A stretch of DNA of 64,000 bases from Callorhinus ursinus (lineage: Eukaryota; Chordata; Mammalia; Carnivora; Otariidae): the NCBI RefSeq assembly GCF_003265705.1, contig NW_020312827.1, positions 22,006,413 through 22,070,412 of the forward strand, read 5' to 3'. Below the pieces are notes generated by a model. That model saw only the letters and a program-made list of their open reading frames with translations, made no database searches and was not told the DNA's origin. The number at the start of each line of letters is the position of its first letter. Position 1 is the stretch's first letter. This document shows positions 11,038 to 24,762 of this stretch, piece by piece. A program made the translations under genes and the position numbers.

Positions 11038-13269
11038 TTCCATTATTGAGTTGAAACAACTTTAAAATAATATTAATATTAGTTTGCCCTTGTTTAAACA
11101 TAATCTAAGTTATTGGTGGGTAACTGCTGAGTGACTAAAAAAAAAAAAACAAAAAAAAAAAACCAACAAAAACAAAACATTAGAGAGCCAACATTTCTCA
11201 ACATCCAAACCACAAAGTGAAGAACTCATGCACCAACAAGAGATATCTCCATGAATCTGGAAAGATGTTACTACACTTTTAAGGAGTAAATTGAAAAGTA
11301 GTTTGGATTCTGTACTTGGTCTCTGAGGAAAGGAATAATATATGCAAGTGTAAAACTTCTAAATTGCAGTTTGGATGTTTTCAACATCTGGATGCTTGAT
11401 GTACATCAAACAGCTGAGAGGATTAAGTAAAGCTTTTTACTTTTTAATCTGCTAGTTTTCGAGTCATGTGGACACAGCTAATGATTAATTTTGGAGGGAT
11501 ATGTTTGTCATTTCAAGTTTATTAAGAAGCTACATCTATTCTCTCACCTGTGGAGTCAGCCCTGTTATTTTATAAGCCCTATTCAAATCCATCTACGCAT
11601 ACATCTGCATACACGTTATTGATGGACCTGAGCATTCAGCAAAGGAAGCTCTCATTTCTTTTGCTGAATGTTTAAATCATGTTGTGCATTGTAAAGCTCC
11701 TTGTACATTTCTGCAAGTCAAATACAAATTTTTTTAACATATTTGACCAAACCAGGAAAATCAAGAAATATTTTAAACTTATACTTCCAAACAGGCATCC
11801 TGACAACTCACCTAGGTTAGGTTTGAATATTCACACACCTAAACATTCATGGAAATCATATGGGTGGTATCTCTGTCTTGAAGATATAATAAAATATACC
11901 TTACTATATTCTTATAATTAATTTCATTTGTTCCTTTTTAATTTTTAAATGTGGCTACTAGAAATATAAGATCATGCTAAGCTAGACTCAGCTACGTGAA
12001 GAGAAATATTCTTGAAGGTCCTGGATCAATGGAACAAGGTAGGACTCTAGTAACTGGCATCCTGGTATAATAAGAGAAGCAGAGATGTTCTCTTCAAGAA
12101 AAGTGGCTGAGGTATTGATTTCCAGAAGTCCAAGAGGAACCAGCAGCAAGATGAGCCAAACTCCTCTCTGCTTCAGAACAAGATGCACCCAAGCCAAGGA
12201 TAAGGCTGACTCCATTGATGAGAGTCATCAGGCCCTCCAAAAAAAAACAACAGGTTACAAGGACAGAAGACTGAGCAGGACATACGAGCAGTAGTAACTT
12301 GAGGAATAGACTTTCCTCTCAAACACCCTCTTAAATCAGAGTAAATAATGCAACTTCAGCACTACAGAAGTTCGACAGAATCCTCACATGAGAGGTGTTC
12401 AGACACTTTATAACCTCATTCTTTTCCAGTCATTTCCTTCTGACTTACACCCAACTATTCCTCAGGGGAACATAGCTCTGTGCGAAGTTTGAAAGTTTAG
12501 TTGCTTTTGAGTTGTGTGTACACAAAATACCTCTGGGCAGTATGGCAAACCCGTTTGTTTTCCTGGTTCCATAACTCACAAGACAGCTGACCGTATTTTC
12601 CTTTCCACAAACAACGAGCTTAAGTCAATGTCTGCCCATGAATTTTGGGGCTTTAAAGTCTGACTTTTCAAGAGATGCTTCTCTTTAACTGGGACTTCCT
12701 TCTGAAATGTTATAGAGTGAGCTCTCCCTATAGCTATGGAAAAAGAAAATTATCTTGCATAATAATTGGCAACTGATGTATTTGCTCTATAAGAAATATA
12801 CTTCTTTTTCCAAATTTGTATGCAAAACCACAAAAGCGGTAACAGATTTGACTTTTGACTTTAAACCGCAAGGTCTTGGACATGAAGCACTAGAGACATG
12901 GAAAATGCAATATAACAGAGTGGAAGGGAAGTCCAAGAAACCTTAATATTCTAGAGTTACAAGATGCTGTATCAGGAATAGGGGGTTCAATGGATGGAAC
13001 TTAACAATAGCTAGGCAGTGAATCTATTACATTTTCCTCCAAATACTCTTTAAATTAAATAAAATGAATCAATCCTACCAACTAGAATTTTTCCACACTT
13101 TAGGCTATTGCTCGGTTACCATGTAGGTTTAATCAGAACACTTCAACCAAGGCTTTAAAGCTTTGTGCCCAGCTTTCTCAAGGAGCCACTGGGGATCTGG
13201 TTCAAGCATTTACTCAGAAGGGAATCAAAGAGTGGGCTTCCTTGTACTTATAACTGAATTCAAGAATGG
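11038..13269. other. Unclassified AT-rich intron sequence
   Basis: No exon, SINE or LINE-1 recognised. A-runs near 11137-11163. Short open frames here lack coding character. Confidence 0.6.
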
Positions 13270-13590
13270 CAGTGGGCAGGAGAAATGGGGAAATGATGAA
13301 AGAATACGAATTTCCAGTTATAAGATGAATAAGTTCTGGGGATCTAATGTATGGCATGGTGATTACAGTTAATAATACTGCATTATATACTTGAAAGTTG
13401 TTAAGAGAGTAGATATTAAATGTTCTCACCACAAAAAATAAATTGTAATTATGTGGCCTGATGTAGGTGTTAGCTAATTCTAGTACCAATCATTTTGTAG
13501 ATAAGTGTATCAAATCAATACCTTGTATACCTTAAACTTACACAACGTTACATGTCGGTTATATCTCAAAACTGGGGAAAATTGTTTTGT
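13270..13590 (+). mobile_element. Old LINE-1 3'UTR fragment (L1MA/L1MB-like)
   Basis: agatgaataagttctgggga, tctaatgtatggcatggtga, tagttaataatactgcatta equivalents, ggagtagatattaaatgttc-like wording and accttaaacttacacaacgt, a familiar old LINE-1 3'UTR in sense orientation. Diverged; family is from memory. Confidence 0.6.
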
Positions 13591-13639
13591 TTTTTCCAAA
13601 AAAAGAGAGAGAGAGAATAAGGTATTTCTGGAAAGAATG

Positions 13640-13760
13640 CTAGCATGAGAATCAGAGATTCTGGTCTCATTTCCAACATCAGTTAGCTGGGTGATCTTAG
13701 AAATCACTTAACACCCCTGGGCCTCAATTTGCTCATTTGTAGAATGTGGGAGTTTAAGTT
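13640..13760 (+). repeat. MIR fragment (core and 3' part)
   Basis: gctgggtgatcttagaaatc, cttaacacccctgggcctca and tttgctcatttgtagaatgt match the MIR segment around cctcagtttcctcatctgta. Confidence 0.7.
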
Positions 13761-15099
13761 TTGAAGAAAAACAAAAAGTAATAATAATCAATATATTTAC
13801 CTTCATAGAGATATACCAAAACAAGGAATTTTGAGTGATTTTTGTTTTCTCATGCATGCTATTTCCAATAAATACACTTTCAAAAAAAGGCAATAAAACT
13901 ATGACTTTTTTTTTTTTTATGGTATGGGTGAGGTGATTTCTCATTTATCTTTCAAGGCTAGGGTCCGGAGTCTCACATATACAAAAAATAATGTGTATTG
14001 TGTGCGACTACTTGGACATCTGCCATCTAATTATCAACCAAGCTTGTCTCCCAGCTTGCAATGACATCTGGATTGTAAATGTCATGACATTTCAGTCATT
14101 CAGCATTCCCAAATTGACACACCCTACATTCTGCCTTGGTCCCCAAATTAAAAGCCAGCACTTTTAAACAGAATTCCAGAGTATATACAGAATCAGATCC
14201 CCTATCTACCAACAGCAGAGAAGAGATAGTTTATAAATTATAAAGGAACAGTGGAGTGGTTGGCTGGGTGGGCAAAGAAATGAAGAGGAGAAATAAGTCT
14301 GCTCAGAAATGCATGAGGTAGGGGAAGGTACAGACCATGAGCTGGTCAAAATAAATTTTTACCATCCCTAATGAAAGATATTTGATAAAAGATCTGGTAC
14401 CTTCAGTGACCGTGAGTCAATGAATATTAAATAAATGATCCAGAAAATGTTGTCATGGCAGGACTACATTAAAGCTAGCCAGAATCATGTTTATAGTTTT
14501 AATTAATTGTATCACAGTAGGGATCAGTTCCTGGCGTATTCTCAGAGCAAGCAAGGCAATGGAATTCCAGAGGCAGGAATAGGTCACACAGGGTAATAGT
14601 ACATAGCACAATTATATAGATAAACTTACTTTTTTTTTCTTTATCATTCTCACATATTGTAATTTAAAAACACACACACAGTACAAACATCTTCCCTTAC
14701 AGGTTTTTATGCCTCTGACTATTATGCTGTCAAAAAATAATCATAGTCATAAAAAACAAGCCAACAAACCAAATTTGAGCTTCATGTAACATATAGCCGG
14801 TTCATTGTGTTGAGATAGCAATCTGTGAATTCAGCAATTTCCTACAGTTTGAGAAACTGCCTGCTTTCACACCTCTGCTCACACTGAGTGATAAAGAATT
14901 GTAGCAATCCTGCCCCGAAATGGACCAACTTCATTACCACATACAGTAAAGGTTTTAGCTGCACATTCTCTCTTCTTTGCCTGAAGGAAAAACAATACCC
15001 CTGATAACCAAAGAACATTATTAAAACCAGTTTCCCAAAGAGTTTAATGATAACTAAATTATTTCTCCTTAAGAAAACCAAATTGTTAATTTGGTTATG

Positions 15100-15500
15100 C
15101 ATACGACACTTGACCCAGTAGGGGTTTTGTATTGCTGGCTGTTAAGTGGCAGGCGGATTTTATTTTTTATTTGTAATTCTTAGGATTAGTGGAGGGCTGA
15201 CATTTAAAACACGCTTTGATTTTAAAATTAATTATCACAGTTTGTGTGAATACCGGGTCTGTTACTTCTACCTTCTCTTCGCCCCCCACCCCAGTCCCCA
15301 CAGTTTATGCTGCTGCTGTTGCTACAAGAGACACCTGGATTTAATTATTCATCCACTGCATATTTTGCAGTTTGGTCACAGTTGCAGGTTCATGAGAAAG
15401 ATTTAATTTTATCCAAGGGCAAGACCCTTCTAGATAACACTTATTTAACAGCTGATCCTGCTGGTATTAATAATAATACCAAAATATGGGTTTGAGCAGT
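15100..15500. promoter_or_regulatory. Candidate conserved non-coding element (weak)
   Basis: A repeat-free 400-nt block with several homeodomain-like cores (aattaattatcac near 15226, tttaattattcatc near 15340) among mixed-composition sequence, unlike its AT-rich surroundings. No direct evidence of function; this is a guess from texture. Confidence 0.25.
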
Positions 15501-15574
15501 TCCTTTGGAGCCCGAAAGAGTCACTGCTCTTTTCATCTTTTTCATCAAACTGCCTCCATACAGTATAAACAGTG

Positions 15575-15805
15575 ACTGGCGGTCTAGGGGTTCAAATCCT
15601 ACCTCCAAAGTGTATCAGCTGCATCAACAGAGAGACGCTTCTTATGCTTTTCTACTCCTCAGTTTTCTTATACATAAAATGGAGACAAGAGAACCTTATT
15701 CATAAAGGTGTTATGGGAATTAAGTGAGTTAATAAATGTAAAAGTATGTTAAACCATCCCTGGCTCATAAGTGCTTAACACATGTAGCTATTATTATGGT
15801 GTTAT
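15575..15805 (+). repeat. MIR element
   Basis: ggggttcaaatcctacctcc, ctcagttttcttatacataa, gttatgggaattaagtgagt and ccctggctcataagtgctta in MIR order. Confidence 0.75.
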
Positions 15806-18800
15806 TATGAATGAAATTCACAAAAGACCCAGTTTTAAATCTAGGCAAGTTCCAATGTTCCATTACCTTAGATGATTTCAATTCCCACTTGGTACCTTAA
15901 TTTATCCTTTAATAAAATAGGTTGCAAATTAAATTTCCTCTTGCCTAACAGACAAGGCTGGCCTTACATTTCAGCAGATGAGACACAGCCCTAGTGGCAC
16001 AATTTCAGCCCAGCAGGTAGGAACCTCACAAGGAACATCCCTTTTCGCTCTCCCTACGCTTGCGCTCCTCCCTCACTCATATACATGGGACTCACAATTT
16101 TCCATTAACACAACGAAGTTACTAGATTGAATTTAAGATAAACATTCCCATCAATTATAATGACCTTAGCCTGAGTTACTTTATCAGACATAGGGAATCT
16201 CAAGGACATGGCGTCGGGGAAAGAGACATAATGGTAAAAATGGAGGGTCGGAGAGTACAGTGCAATGTGTACCATGGCCTCAAAGAAAATTCCAGTTTAC
16301 CATGAGACTGTGTGCTAGAGGCAGAAATGGAAACAAAAAGGGAAGAACAGGCACAGAAGTATGACCAATTCATTTAATTTCTCTTTTTAGACCAATAGGT
16401 GGAGCTTATTGGAGGAGGTGAGGGGGTTATATTCAATTAAAAATAAAAGGGTATATATTCAAATTATATTAATTAATAAAGGGCTTATATTCAATTAATT
16501 GTAGTCGATTAATTAATTATATTTCAAATACCATAGAAAAGCCACAAAAGCAGATACGTTAGCATTGGGGCTACAATAAATAGAAGAATAGAGAGGGTAA
16601 TCTAAGTAATTATGGTTAAAAAAGAAGGAAAATCAGAGACAAAAAGAAAGAAAATTGTAATAAAAAAAAGAAAAGGAAAACTAGGTCATTTGAAGAGCCA
16701 GGAAACTCACTGGGTAGAAATATTTGATGAGTTCAGATTCATTTTTTTCACTTGAGAGTTTTATATTTAAATAGTAGCTTTCCATTTATGATATTTTAAA
16801 AAATGAGTAAGAACACCTTATCTGAAAGGAATGGATGTTAAATGGGAAAATACAATGATCAGTTCTAGGCAGGATACGTGATTTAAAGAATGCCTTAGTA
16901 TTTATCATTTTGCAGGATGCTTTTGTGAAATCTTAAAATCTGAAGAAATGATTGAAACCCAAGTAAAATCACTACTCAGGGAAAAAAAGGCAATTCTTCA
17001 AAGTTGAGCTCTGTTGAACAATTTATGAAGTGTCTCTGTCATAGCGAATGGGTGCTTTGGCCTCTAGTTTGGGAAATTTCTGGAGAAGCAAACCAGCAGG
17101 AAGCTGAACAAGTGGTCGAGGCTTACTCCGTTCATTCGATCTACCCTGAACAGTGGAGTTGGGAGCTCAGAAAACAACAGTTTTTCTTGATTCCAACCAC
17201 AGAAACCACACTCTATAGCAACCTACACGTTGTCTTTCTGTAGCAGGAGATTTTCATTCGGTGTATTTTGAGTCGTGGATTTTTCCAAAGGGAACCTCAA
17301 ATCAGAATGATAGAGTAGGTGCTCAGATCACTTTGCTAACACCCCATCCCTATGAGAATCATTTTACAGTAGCAAAAACCAACTTCCTTTACAGAGAGGT
17401 AAGATATCCGCCTAAGGCCAAAGAGTTAATTTACTGACTGTGTCAAAGCCAATATTTAGGTTGTGGGGGGGCGGAGTGACTGTTCTTTATTAAAGAATTT
17501 GCAGTAAGTGTCCTTTAAATTTTTTTTTTTTTTAAATCTGGCACAGTCAAAAAGTTTCCAGTTATTATATTTTAACTTACAAATAATTGAGGAGCACATT
17601 TTTGGAATTAAATAGTTAATATCCAGAATTTTTTTGGGGGGGGGTCATAAAATACCAGCAGTGTAACAGGATACAGGAAAAAAAAATGTACTCACTGCAT
17701 AAATCTTCCTTAATCATTATAATGAACCTCTTTCCACAATTCACCTTATAGAGGAAATCGAAATGCCAGCCCTATTTGCCAGTGTGTCTCCATGAGACAA
17801 TTTGTTTAAATCACCCCAGTGACCAGCTGAGCTAGCTCCCAAGTGTCTAGAGTGAAACACCCTCGTCGGTAGCCTCTATCAGGTGCTCTGCAATCTTTTC
17901 CAAATCACAGCACATGTAGAAAATGAGGGAGTTGGAGGAGGCCTACACGGTTGGAGGGAACTTGCCCAGGACTTTGGTGACCTCAGGTCTCACTCAGCCA
18001 TCTCAAGGGCTAAAGAGATTGTCTGCAACCTGGTTAGGTTCCAAAGACATGATCTGGGAAGCTGTGGCCTACATTTCCTGGACCTTATAGAAAACATTAT
18101 GCCTTCAAGTAGAAGCCACACACCAAGAGACTCCATGGTAGTGTAATCTGGCCACCTGCCTTGGTCCATTAAAAAATGCATATGCTTCCCTTGGACCTTT
18201 ACTTTACTCCCCAGGTCAGCATCTCTCTTTCTTCTGAGGAAATATGTCTATGTTGATCTCCCTACTACAGAAGGCTTCCCTGGATACCCACCACTGTCTA
18301 AATCGAATATCTTGCTTCTGGCTCCCATTGTTTCGCTTGGCCCAGTCAGTGCATTTAAGCCTCAAAGGAAGAGGATTACAGGCTTGATTCTTTCCATAAG
18401 CTACTTCTTAGAACCATGTCCTGCTCCCATTTGAATCAAGCATTAGGTCAGTACCTGCTATTTCCAAATAACAGAAACCAGCTCAAAACAAAATTCCCAG
18501 CACAGAGTCCATTACTATGCCTCCTGCGTGGCAGAACCAGGAGAAGAATGTTCAGCTCTTGTGGTCTTAGAAAGAGAACACCCCAGTTCGTTTTAGGTGA
18601 GATACACGGCTTTCTAGCTAGTGACTATATTTTCTTACCTTTCTTGTTTTGCAGGCGAGCCTAGCCTTACAGGATAGAAGCAAAGTGATGAGTGCTACTT
18701 TAGGGTCTCACCCTTAAACACGTTAAGGCATGTTCTTTCCCTCTCCCTCTTCCCACTGGCTGGAAAATAGGAAAAGCTGGCTTCCAGAGATGGGAGCCAC

Positions 18801-20757
18801 ACGTTAGGAGTGGCCGAATGGTCTGTTAGTCCTAGATCCCCCAACCTGTGAATTGTTCCCTTATTAAGCCACTCTGCACTCGTGGTGCTGGTGTTGGTGG
18901 TTCTTTGTTATAGAAGTTAAACCTTTCCAGCAACTAGTGCACTCAGTGAAATTCAGCTCTTCTTTAGGTGATGGTACAAGCATCACCACCGCAGCCTTGG
19001 GCATTTTGCAAAAGTGACCTGCCTTTAAACATAATAGATGACCCTATAGAGACTATGACCTATTCTAGCGCAGGAGTCATCAGTATCCTCAGCCCTTGGC
19101 ACATAGTAGGCGTTCAATCAAAACATTACAATTTGTCACCTGGAGTTAAAAATACCACACCCCTTCTCCTTTCTCATTGTATCATCTACTTTCCCTGTCA
19201 ATGCAGTGCTAATTTCTCAGGAGACAAATGAGGAACTTACTTTTCCAGCGCGAGATTAATTATTCCATGCCACTGCTAACTCCCAACCATATCAGTCTTT
19301 GACAGTGTGCAAAGATAAATGGGGAGGCAGCCATTTGAAAGGAAATCATTATGGCACCTCTCGGCTCCGTGTTATCACATTCATATCAGCATGGGAGATA
19401 ACTTTGAAACTGCTTGTACTGTACAGGAACCAGTGTTCCGGCTGGGGCCTGCAAAGATGAAAAAGCCCTTCCTGCTTTCAAAGTCTTCCTGTTGCAGTCT
19501 GCCTTTCAAAGGCACCCACTGCTTGTTCAAAGGGCTGCCCTGGAAACGGTGGGCACCAGCGACCTTCTCCCCCTAAGAGAAAGCCATTGGGAAGGAAGGG
19601 AGGCAGCTTCCTGGCAGGGGAGAGATTTTGGCAGGCGTGAGCAGGACGGGCTCTGTCAACCACTAGTTCCAGCCTGGTCCCACGCTGAAAGTGTTGATGC
19701 TGCCTACCACCGTGCTCACGGCAGGCTCACGGCAGGCTCCCCCCAGGGTCGGAAGGACTCAGGCTCTACAGGCCATCAACTAACCGGTCTCAATCCGAAA
19801 CATGCAAACACCCTGCTATTCCATGCAGTCATTTTTTCTTTTCTTTTTTCTTTTTTTTCTTTGCTTTAAATTTTCTACTAACTTAAAGGTGTAAGAGAAA
19901 TACCTAATTCGGTTAACATACTGCAGGACTATTCTAGCTCTAAAATGTTTTACCCTAACACGTAAGTTGAATTGTGTAGGGCTTCAAAGAAACACTCTCA
20001 CTTCATTTCAGGGAGAAGATGCCTCTCAGTTGAGGCCAGTGGTCTGAAGAGCCAATAGTCCACTTCTCCTGCCAAGGGGAGCCTCCTGGAATTTCAGTAT
20101 CTGATATGCACACATGGGGATTGCCTTGTCTTCCCCACCCAGGGCTCTGTCTTCAAGAGTTGTTCATAACCCACCATTTCCTTTAAGATCTTGATCAGGA
20201 AAAAAAAAAGTTCCAGGATTTTTCTTATAGCAGTTTCCCTTCAGGCCAAAAAGAAGAATATAATACTTGCACAGTGGGAGTTATTTTTTATTGCCCTAAA
20301 ACTGCTATGAGAAAATAGCGGTCATTGGTAGCCGATGAAGTAAAGCAAAAGGCAAGAGAAATGAGACATCAGCCAATGCAATTTCTTAGCCTCAAAGGTT
20401 AGGCCACCCAATGTTTTCCTTACATCTAGTCACCTGTGGGCACACATGGGGCTGCAACCTGAAACAACAAAGTTGTTGGGGCTGCGTTCCTCTGCCTTTA
20501 TGTCATTCTGGGACTGACAACACGCAAGCTTTCCTGCTACCCCGTGATTGCAGATACTGTCCCTTGCACTTTACTGACAAGTTGAAGTGACCCCAAGTGG
20601 CAACATACCCCTGGATAGGTCTCCAGAAGCACATATTCAGAAAATAACATCTCCTGTATCCATAGCCTGAGGAGTCAGCAAGGATTTCTATATATTCAAT
20701 GCTAATGGTTCCTCTAAAACTAGTTGCTGATAACCATCGGTTTAGTAAAATTACAAT
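15806..20757. other. Repeat-poor intron block
   Basis: About 5 kb with only low-complexity tracts recognised. Open frames at 17.0, 17.9, 18.4, 19.0 and 19.4 kb match no family I know and have no splice or promoter context. The 19.25-19.80 kb part is GC-richer and could be a conserved non-coding element. Confidence 0.5.
16420..16530. repeat. AT-rich tandem-like tract
   Basis: The phrase ggttatattcaattaa recurs in variant form about every 25-35 nt (gggtatatattcaaattata, gggcttatattcaattaatt), followed by attaattaatt runs. Low complexity; no gene signal. Confidence 0.75.
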
Positions 20758-20812
20758 TACTGATGTATTGTATGGTGACTAACATAACATAATAAAATTT
20801 TTAAAAAATTTG
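20758..20812 (+). mobile_element. Very short LINE-1 3' terminus
   Basis: About 55 nt: actgatgtattgtatggtga, ctaacataacataataaaat and an A-rich tail, matching the last bases of the young LINE-1 copies. Severe 5' truncation. Flanking duplication is not clear. Confidence 0.7.
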
Positions 20813-20907
20813 TAATTAGACAGAAGTCAACCAACTGAAGGTTTAAATAAATAGACTGTACTATTACTGTGGTTTCACTCATAATTTGGTAGTCTGGGGT
20901 ATTTTTC

Positions 20908-21114
20908 TTTCTTTTTTTTTTTAATTCATTTGAGACACAGAGATACAGAGAGAGAGAGAGCAGAGAGCTTGAGGAGGGGGAGAGGCAGAGGGAGAGGAAG
21001 AAGCAGGCTCCCTACTGAGCCAGGAGCCCGATGTGGGGTTCGATCCCAAGACCCTGGGATCATGACCTGAGCCGAAGGCAGACGCTCAACTGACTGAGCC
21101 ACCCAGGTGCCCCC
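20908..21114 (-). mobile_element. CAN-SINE (SINEC), antisense
   Basis: T-run, (ag)n, gaggcagagggagaggaagaa, gatgtggggttcgatcccaa and gagccacccaggtgcccc. The flanks share a ggggt-atttttc segment, a possible imperfect duplication. Confidence 0.93.
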
Positions 21115-21919
21115 TTTTTTGAGGGGGGTTATTTTTCAACACCAATGACCAAGTGTCCAATTCCTCAGACACCACCTCGATTCTGACACTAACTACCCGG
21201 AGTTAGCATCGGAGACCACAGGCTTAAGGTTTGATAATCCTCTCAAATGGCTTATAGAGCTCAGAAAGACACTTAATGTTTACCCAGTTACTATAAAGGA
21301 TACAAATGAACAGCTAGACGAAGAGGTACATAAGACAAGGTCCAAAAGTGTCCTGAGTGCAAAAGTGGCTGTCCCTGTGGAGGTGGGGTACCTCACCCTC
21401 CCAGCACACGGCTATGTTCACCAGGTCAGAAGCTCTCTGAATCTCATTGTTTCAGGGTACTTATAGAGCTCCATCTCCAGTCCCATGCCATCTCCTCCCT
21501 CCCTGAAGTTCATGGCTGGGGCTGAAAATTCCCACCTCCTAATGACGAGGTCTTTCTGGAGACCAGCCCCATCCTGAGGTTATCTAGGGTACCCCTCACA
21601 GTCCCTGCTTGAGCTTAAACTCAGGTGTTACATAGAGGCTTGCTATGAATAACAAATGATACTCCTTTAACTTAATTCCAAAGGTTTTAGGAGCTCTGTG
21701 CCAAGAACCGGGGACAAAGACTAAATATTGATTTTTTTAATATACTGAAAGTAGAAAGCAGCAAATGCTAAGTTGATCAGAAATCTATTTTAGACAACAA
21801 ATATCCAGGAACGCTCTAATATCAGTGCAGACTTTGTTTCATCTTCTTCAGTGCTATGTGCTCATACGGCTAAATAATATCAGTACCAAAAATCATACCA
21901 GAACACATGTGGAACAATT

Positions 21920-22075
21920 GCAATTGGCCAGACACTATGCTAGGCACTTTACGTAAATTACTTTTATTTTCCCAGCAGCCCTGCAAATGGAGAAATAGCA
22001 TAAACTTGCCAGTCACATAATTTCTTATGTTAGAAGTGGACAAAGGTCTCTTGACCTCAAGGCAGTCTCTTTCCC
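21920..22075 (+). repeat. MIR fragment
   Basis: ggccagacactatgctaggc, actttacgtaaattactttt and acctcaaggcagtctctttc fit a MIR 5'-to-3' order; the middle is diverged. Confidence 0.65.
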
Positions 22076-22100
22076 TTTGTCATCCACCTCGTGTGTATTT

Positions 22101-22274
22101 ATTTTTTTTAAAGATTTTATTTATTTGAGAGAGAGAGAGAGAGCAGGAGGAGGGGCAGAGGGAGAAGCAGACTCTGCGCTGTGTGGAGTCCGATGCAGGG
22201 CTCGATCCCAGGACCCTGAGATCATGACCTGAGCCGGAATGAAGAGTTAGATGCTTAACACCCTGAGCCACCCA
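22101..22274 (-). mobile_element. CAN-SINE (SINEC), antisense, diverged
   Basis: taaagattttatttatttgag, (ag)n, gcagggctcgatcccaggac, gatcatgacctgagccgga and gagccaccca. It is slightly shortened in the body and head. The flanks cgtgtgtatt and catgtgtcatt may be the target-site duplication. Confidence 0.92.
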
Positions 22275-22444
22275 TCATGTGTCATTACTTGAGAATCGCA
22301 AGGATGAGACTGCTCTACTACGTGAACCTGAATCCTCAGAGAACAACAATGACTGTATTTAATTTTTTGCATTCCAAAGCCTGAAGAGATATTCAACAAG
22401 GGGTTAAACAAAAAGCTTTTATTCCCCTGGGCTTTCAAAACATT

Positions 22445-22550
22445 ATTTGACTTACACGTTGCTTTCCTCACTTGTAAACTGAGGGAATACTAGTACAGCG
22501 TATGTAAAGCTCTCAGCTTCACGCAGAGTACTCGGTGAATAGTCTGCTCA
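22445..22550 (+). repeat. MIR fragment
   Basis: ctttcctcacttgtaaactg, aaagctctcagcttcacgca and gagtactcggtgaatag resemble the MIR core and 3' end. Weak. Confidence 0.5.
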
Positions 22551-24068
22551 CGGAAGTGATTGTTATACTCAATAGATAATTCAGATTTAAGTAATTACAA
22601 AACTCTTCACTTAGCACTGAGCAACTAACTTGTACAAGTCAATTAAAAGAGCAACTCCATGCACTTCCGATTCAACATATCAGTCTTTTTGTTCAATGAA
22701 TATGTTGTGGTCAACATACAAGAGTTGCAAGGAGGGCATTAAAAAATTTTTTTTTTCTAGGTGAATTATCATCAGAGAATGAAGTTATGTGGAAGCAGTT
22801 CTATAATCAAATACTCTTATCCAGACAGAGCATGCCAATTTTAGGACAGAGAAAACTACTCCAATACTTCCCAGGTACCTATCACTCAGTTTCTGAAACT
22901 GAACTCAGGTTGAGAGACATTTTAAAGCAAACCCTTGCTGAGGCCTGACAGCTAGGTCTCTGAGTCACTTGACTGACTTTTCATTAAAAATTTGCCCTTT
23001 TAAATAAACAAATCAGAGAACAAGAGAAATAGAAAAGTTTGGCCTCCTTCCGTGGGTTCTGTGCTACAAATGTAAAGAGACTGGCAAAAATGTTGCAGGA
23101 TTCTTTCCCTTGAAAGATAGGAATTTTCCCCCAAATGCGGCTGAACTCACTCCACTTCTGCAAGCTCTCTGGGACTCAAATTTGTCACTGTGGGAACCAT
23201 CTGACAGTTTCTTTAAGTGCCTCCAGATAAAGATACGAATCGGATTAACTGCTTGCCTTGGAACAATGCTCCTAGGGGCTATACCCATGTGCAAAAAGTG
23301 TACCCAGATGTTAGCAAACAACTACACGGTCACTTTTCCCCTTCCAGAATCTCAAAAAAACACTGCAGAGTTAGGACTATAAGTATGCTGTGAATGAGAT
23401 CCAGTAACAGGAACTGGTGTTGTTTACTCATAAGGTATACCAGACCATTAGTGAGAACATAAGGCTGCTGACATCGCTCATTTCAACATTTCACTGAGAG
23501 ATCACAAAATGTGCCTGGGATATGCATTTTCTTTAACGTCTTTGAATGGAACAGGAAAGTCAACAAGGGAATAGGTATATAAGGTTAGAGTTGAACATGA
23601 CCTAGACCAGCCCAATCTCTATACTCGCGGTTTTAAGCAATGTCACTCAGCTAGTTAGCGGAGAATAAAAAATGGAATTCAAGTTTCTACTTGCAATCTT
23701 ATAGTCCTTCTGTAAAGCCACACTCCTACCTGACAGCCAGTGGGAGCTGGAGGTAAAGAAGAATAGTCAGGGGATATGCCTGACTAAGAGATAGAAGCAA
23801 GTCACACACTCATTGACTCATTGCAGGGGTCCTTAAGAAACTCACATTAGGGTCTATGTGTCTAAAATCTCACTTCTGCTAATCAGAAACAAAGGGAATG
23901 CCAAAGACTGACTGTCTTCCAAGCCCACGTGTCATTGTTGCCTTGTCTTGTGTTGCAAGATGGAAATTCTCAGACATGGGTCAATGCAAAAGTCCCTCAG
24001 GAATTCTCAATTTCTTGGCCTGCAATCCTATGTTTGCCCATTTTTTCAAGACCAAAGATAGTTATTTA

Positions 24069-24244
24069 ATTTAATTAATTGATTGATTTTTTAATTTACT
24101 TACTTGAGAGAGAGCAAGCAAGCGCATGAGCGGGGGGAGGGTCAGAGGGAGAAGCAGACTCCCTGCTGAGCAGGGACCCTAATTAGGACTGGATCATGAC
24201 CTGAGCCGAAGGCATTTGCTTAAACAACTGAGCCACCCAGGCAT
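24069..24244 (-). mobile_element. CAN-SINE (SINEC), antisense, with internal loss
   Basis: Begins in an AT-rich tail (attaattgattgatttttta), then ggtcagagggagaagcagac, catgacctgagccgaaggca and gagccacccaggcat. The ctcgatcccaggaccctg segment is reduced to a short remnant. Target-site duplication: accaaagata-ttattt at 24051-24068 and from 24245. Confidence 0.93.
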
Positions 24245-24589
24245 ACCAAAGATATTTATTTTCAAAAACAGTCCTGAAAAGACTTGAAAACCAGATAGAC
24301 ATTTCCTCTTTGATCTCCCAAATAGTTCTGTAGCTTCTGCAACTGGCACTTGCCAGGCAATGCTTGAAGGTTTGACAATGAATGCAAGAAACTGGGCTCG
24401 TCTCCCTCATCCAAGTTTCTATCTACCCTCTTCCCTCTTCCATGCACCATCATGGCCAACCCTAACTCTGCTTCCTCATTTAGTCATCCCAAGACTCTGG
24501 GCAAATTCCTTTCTCCATTAGGTCTTCTTAAACCTTTCTAGCCTTCACTATATCATCAAATTCAATACTGAACTTAAGCATGTCTGATG

Positions 24590-24725
24590 TCACTCAGTGT
24601 TGGTACATCTGTGTTAGTTTTCCAGTAGACTCTAAAACCCTCAAGGGCAAGGCTATGCCCTTGTTTTGTAGTTACCATACAGCTTTGCATATAGTCAGAG
24701 CTCAGAAGTAAACATAAATTGTTTT
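24590..24725 (+). repeat. LINE-2-like 3' end
   Basis: actctaaaaccctcaagggc, aaggctatgcccttgttttg and gcatatagtcagagctcaga follow the L2 terminal pattern. Weak. Confidence 0.5.
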
Positions 24726-24762
24726 TATCCCTAATGCTTGGAGAATAGAAGTCATAATTTAT

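Noticed and set aside
10849..11043. Open frame spanning the 82-bp units and the gap
   Set aside because: Repeated translation of the minisatellite with unknown residues across the Ns; not a gene.
19414..19869. 151-codon open frame on the plus strand
   Set aside because: In a GC-richer block, which lengthens chance frames; no domain, and no matching exon structure.
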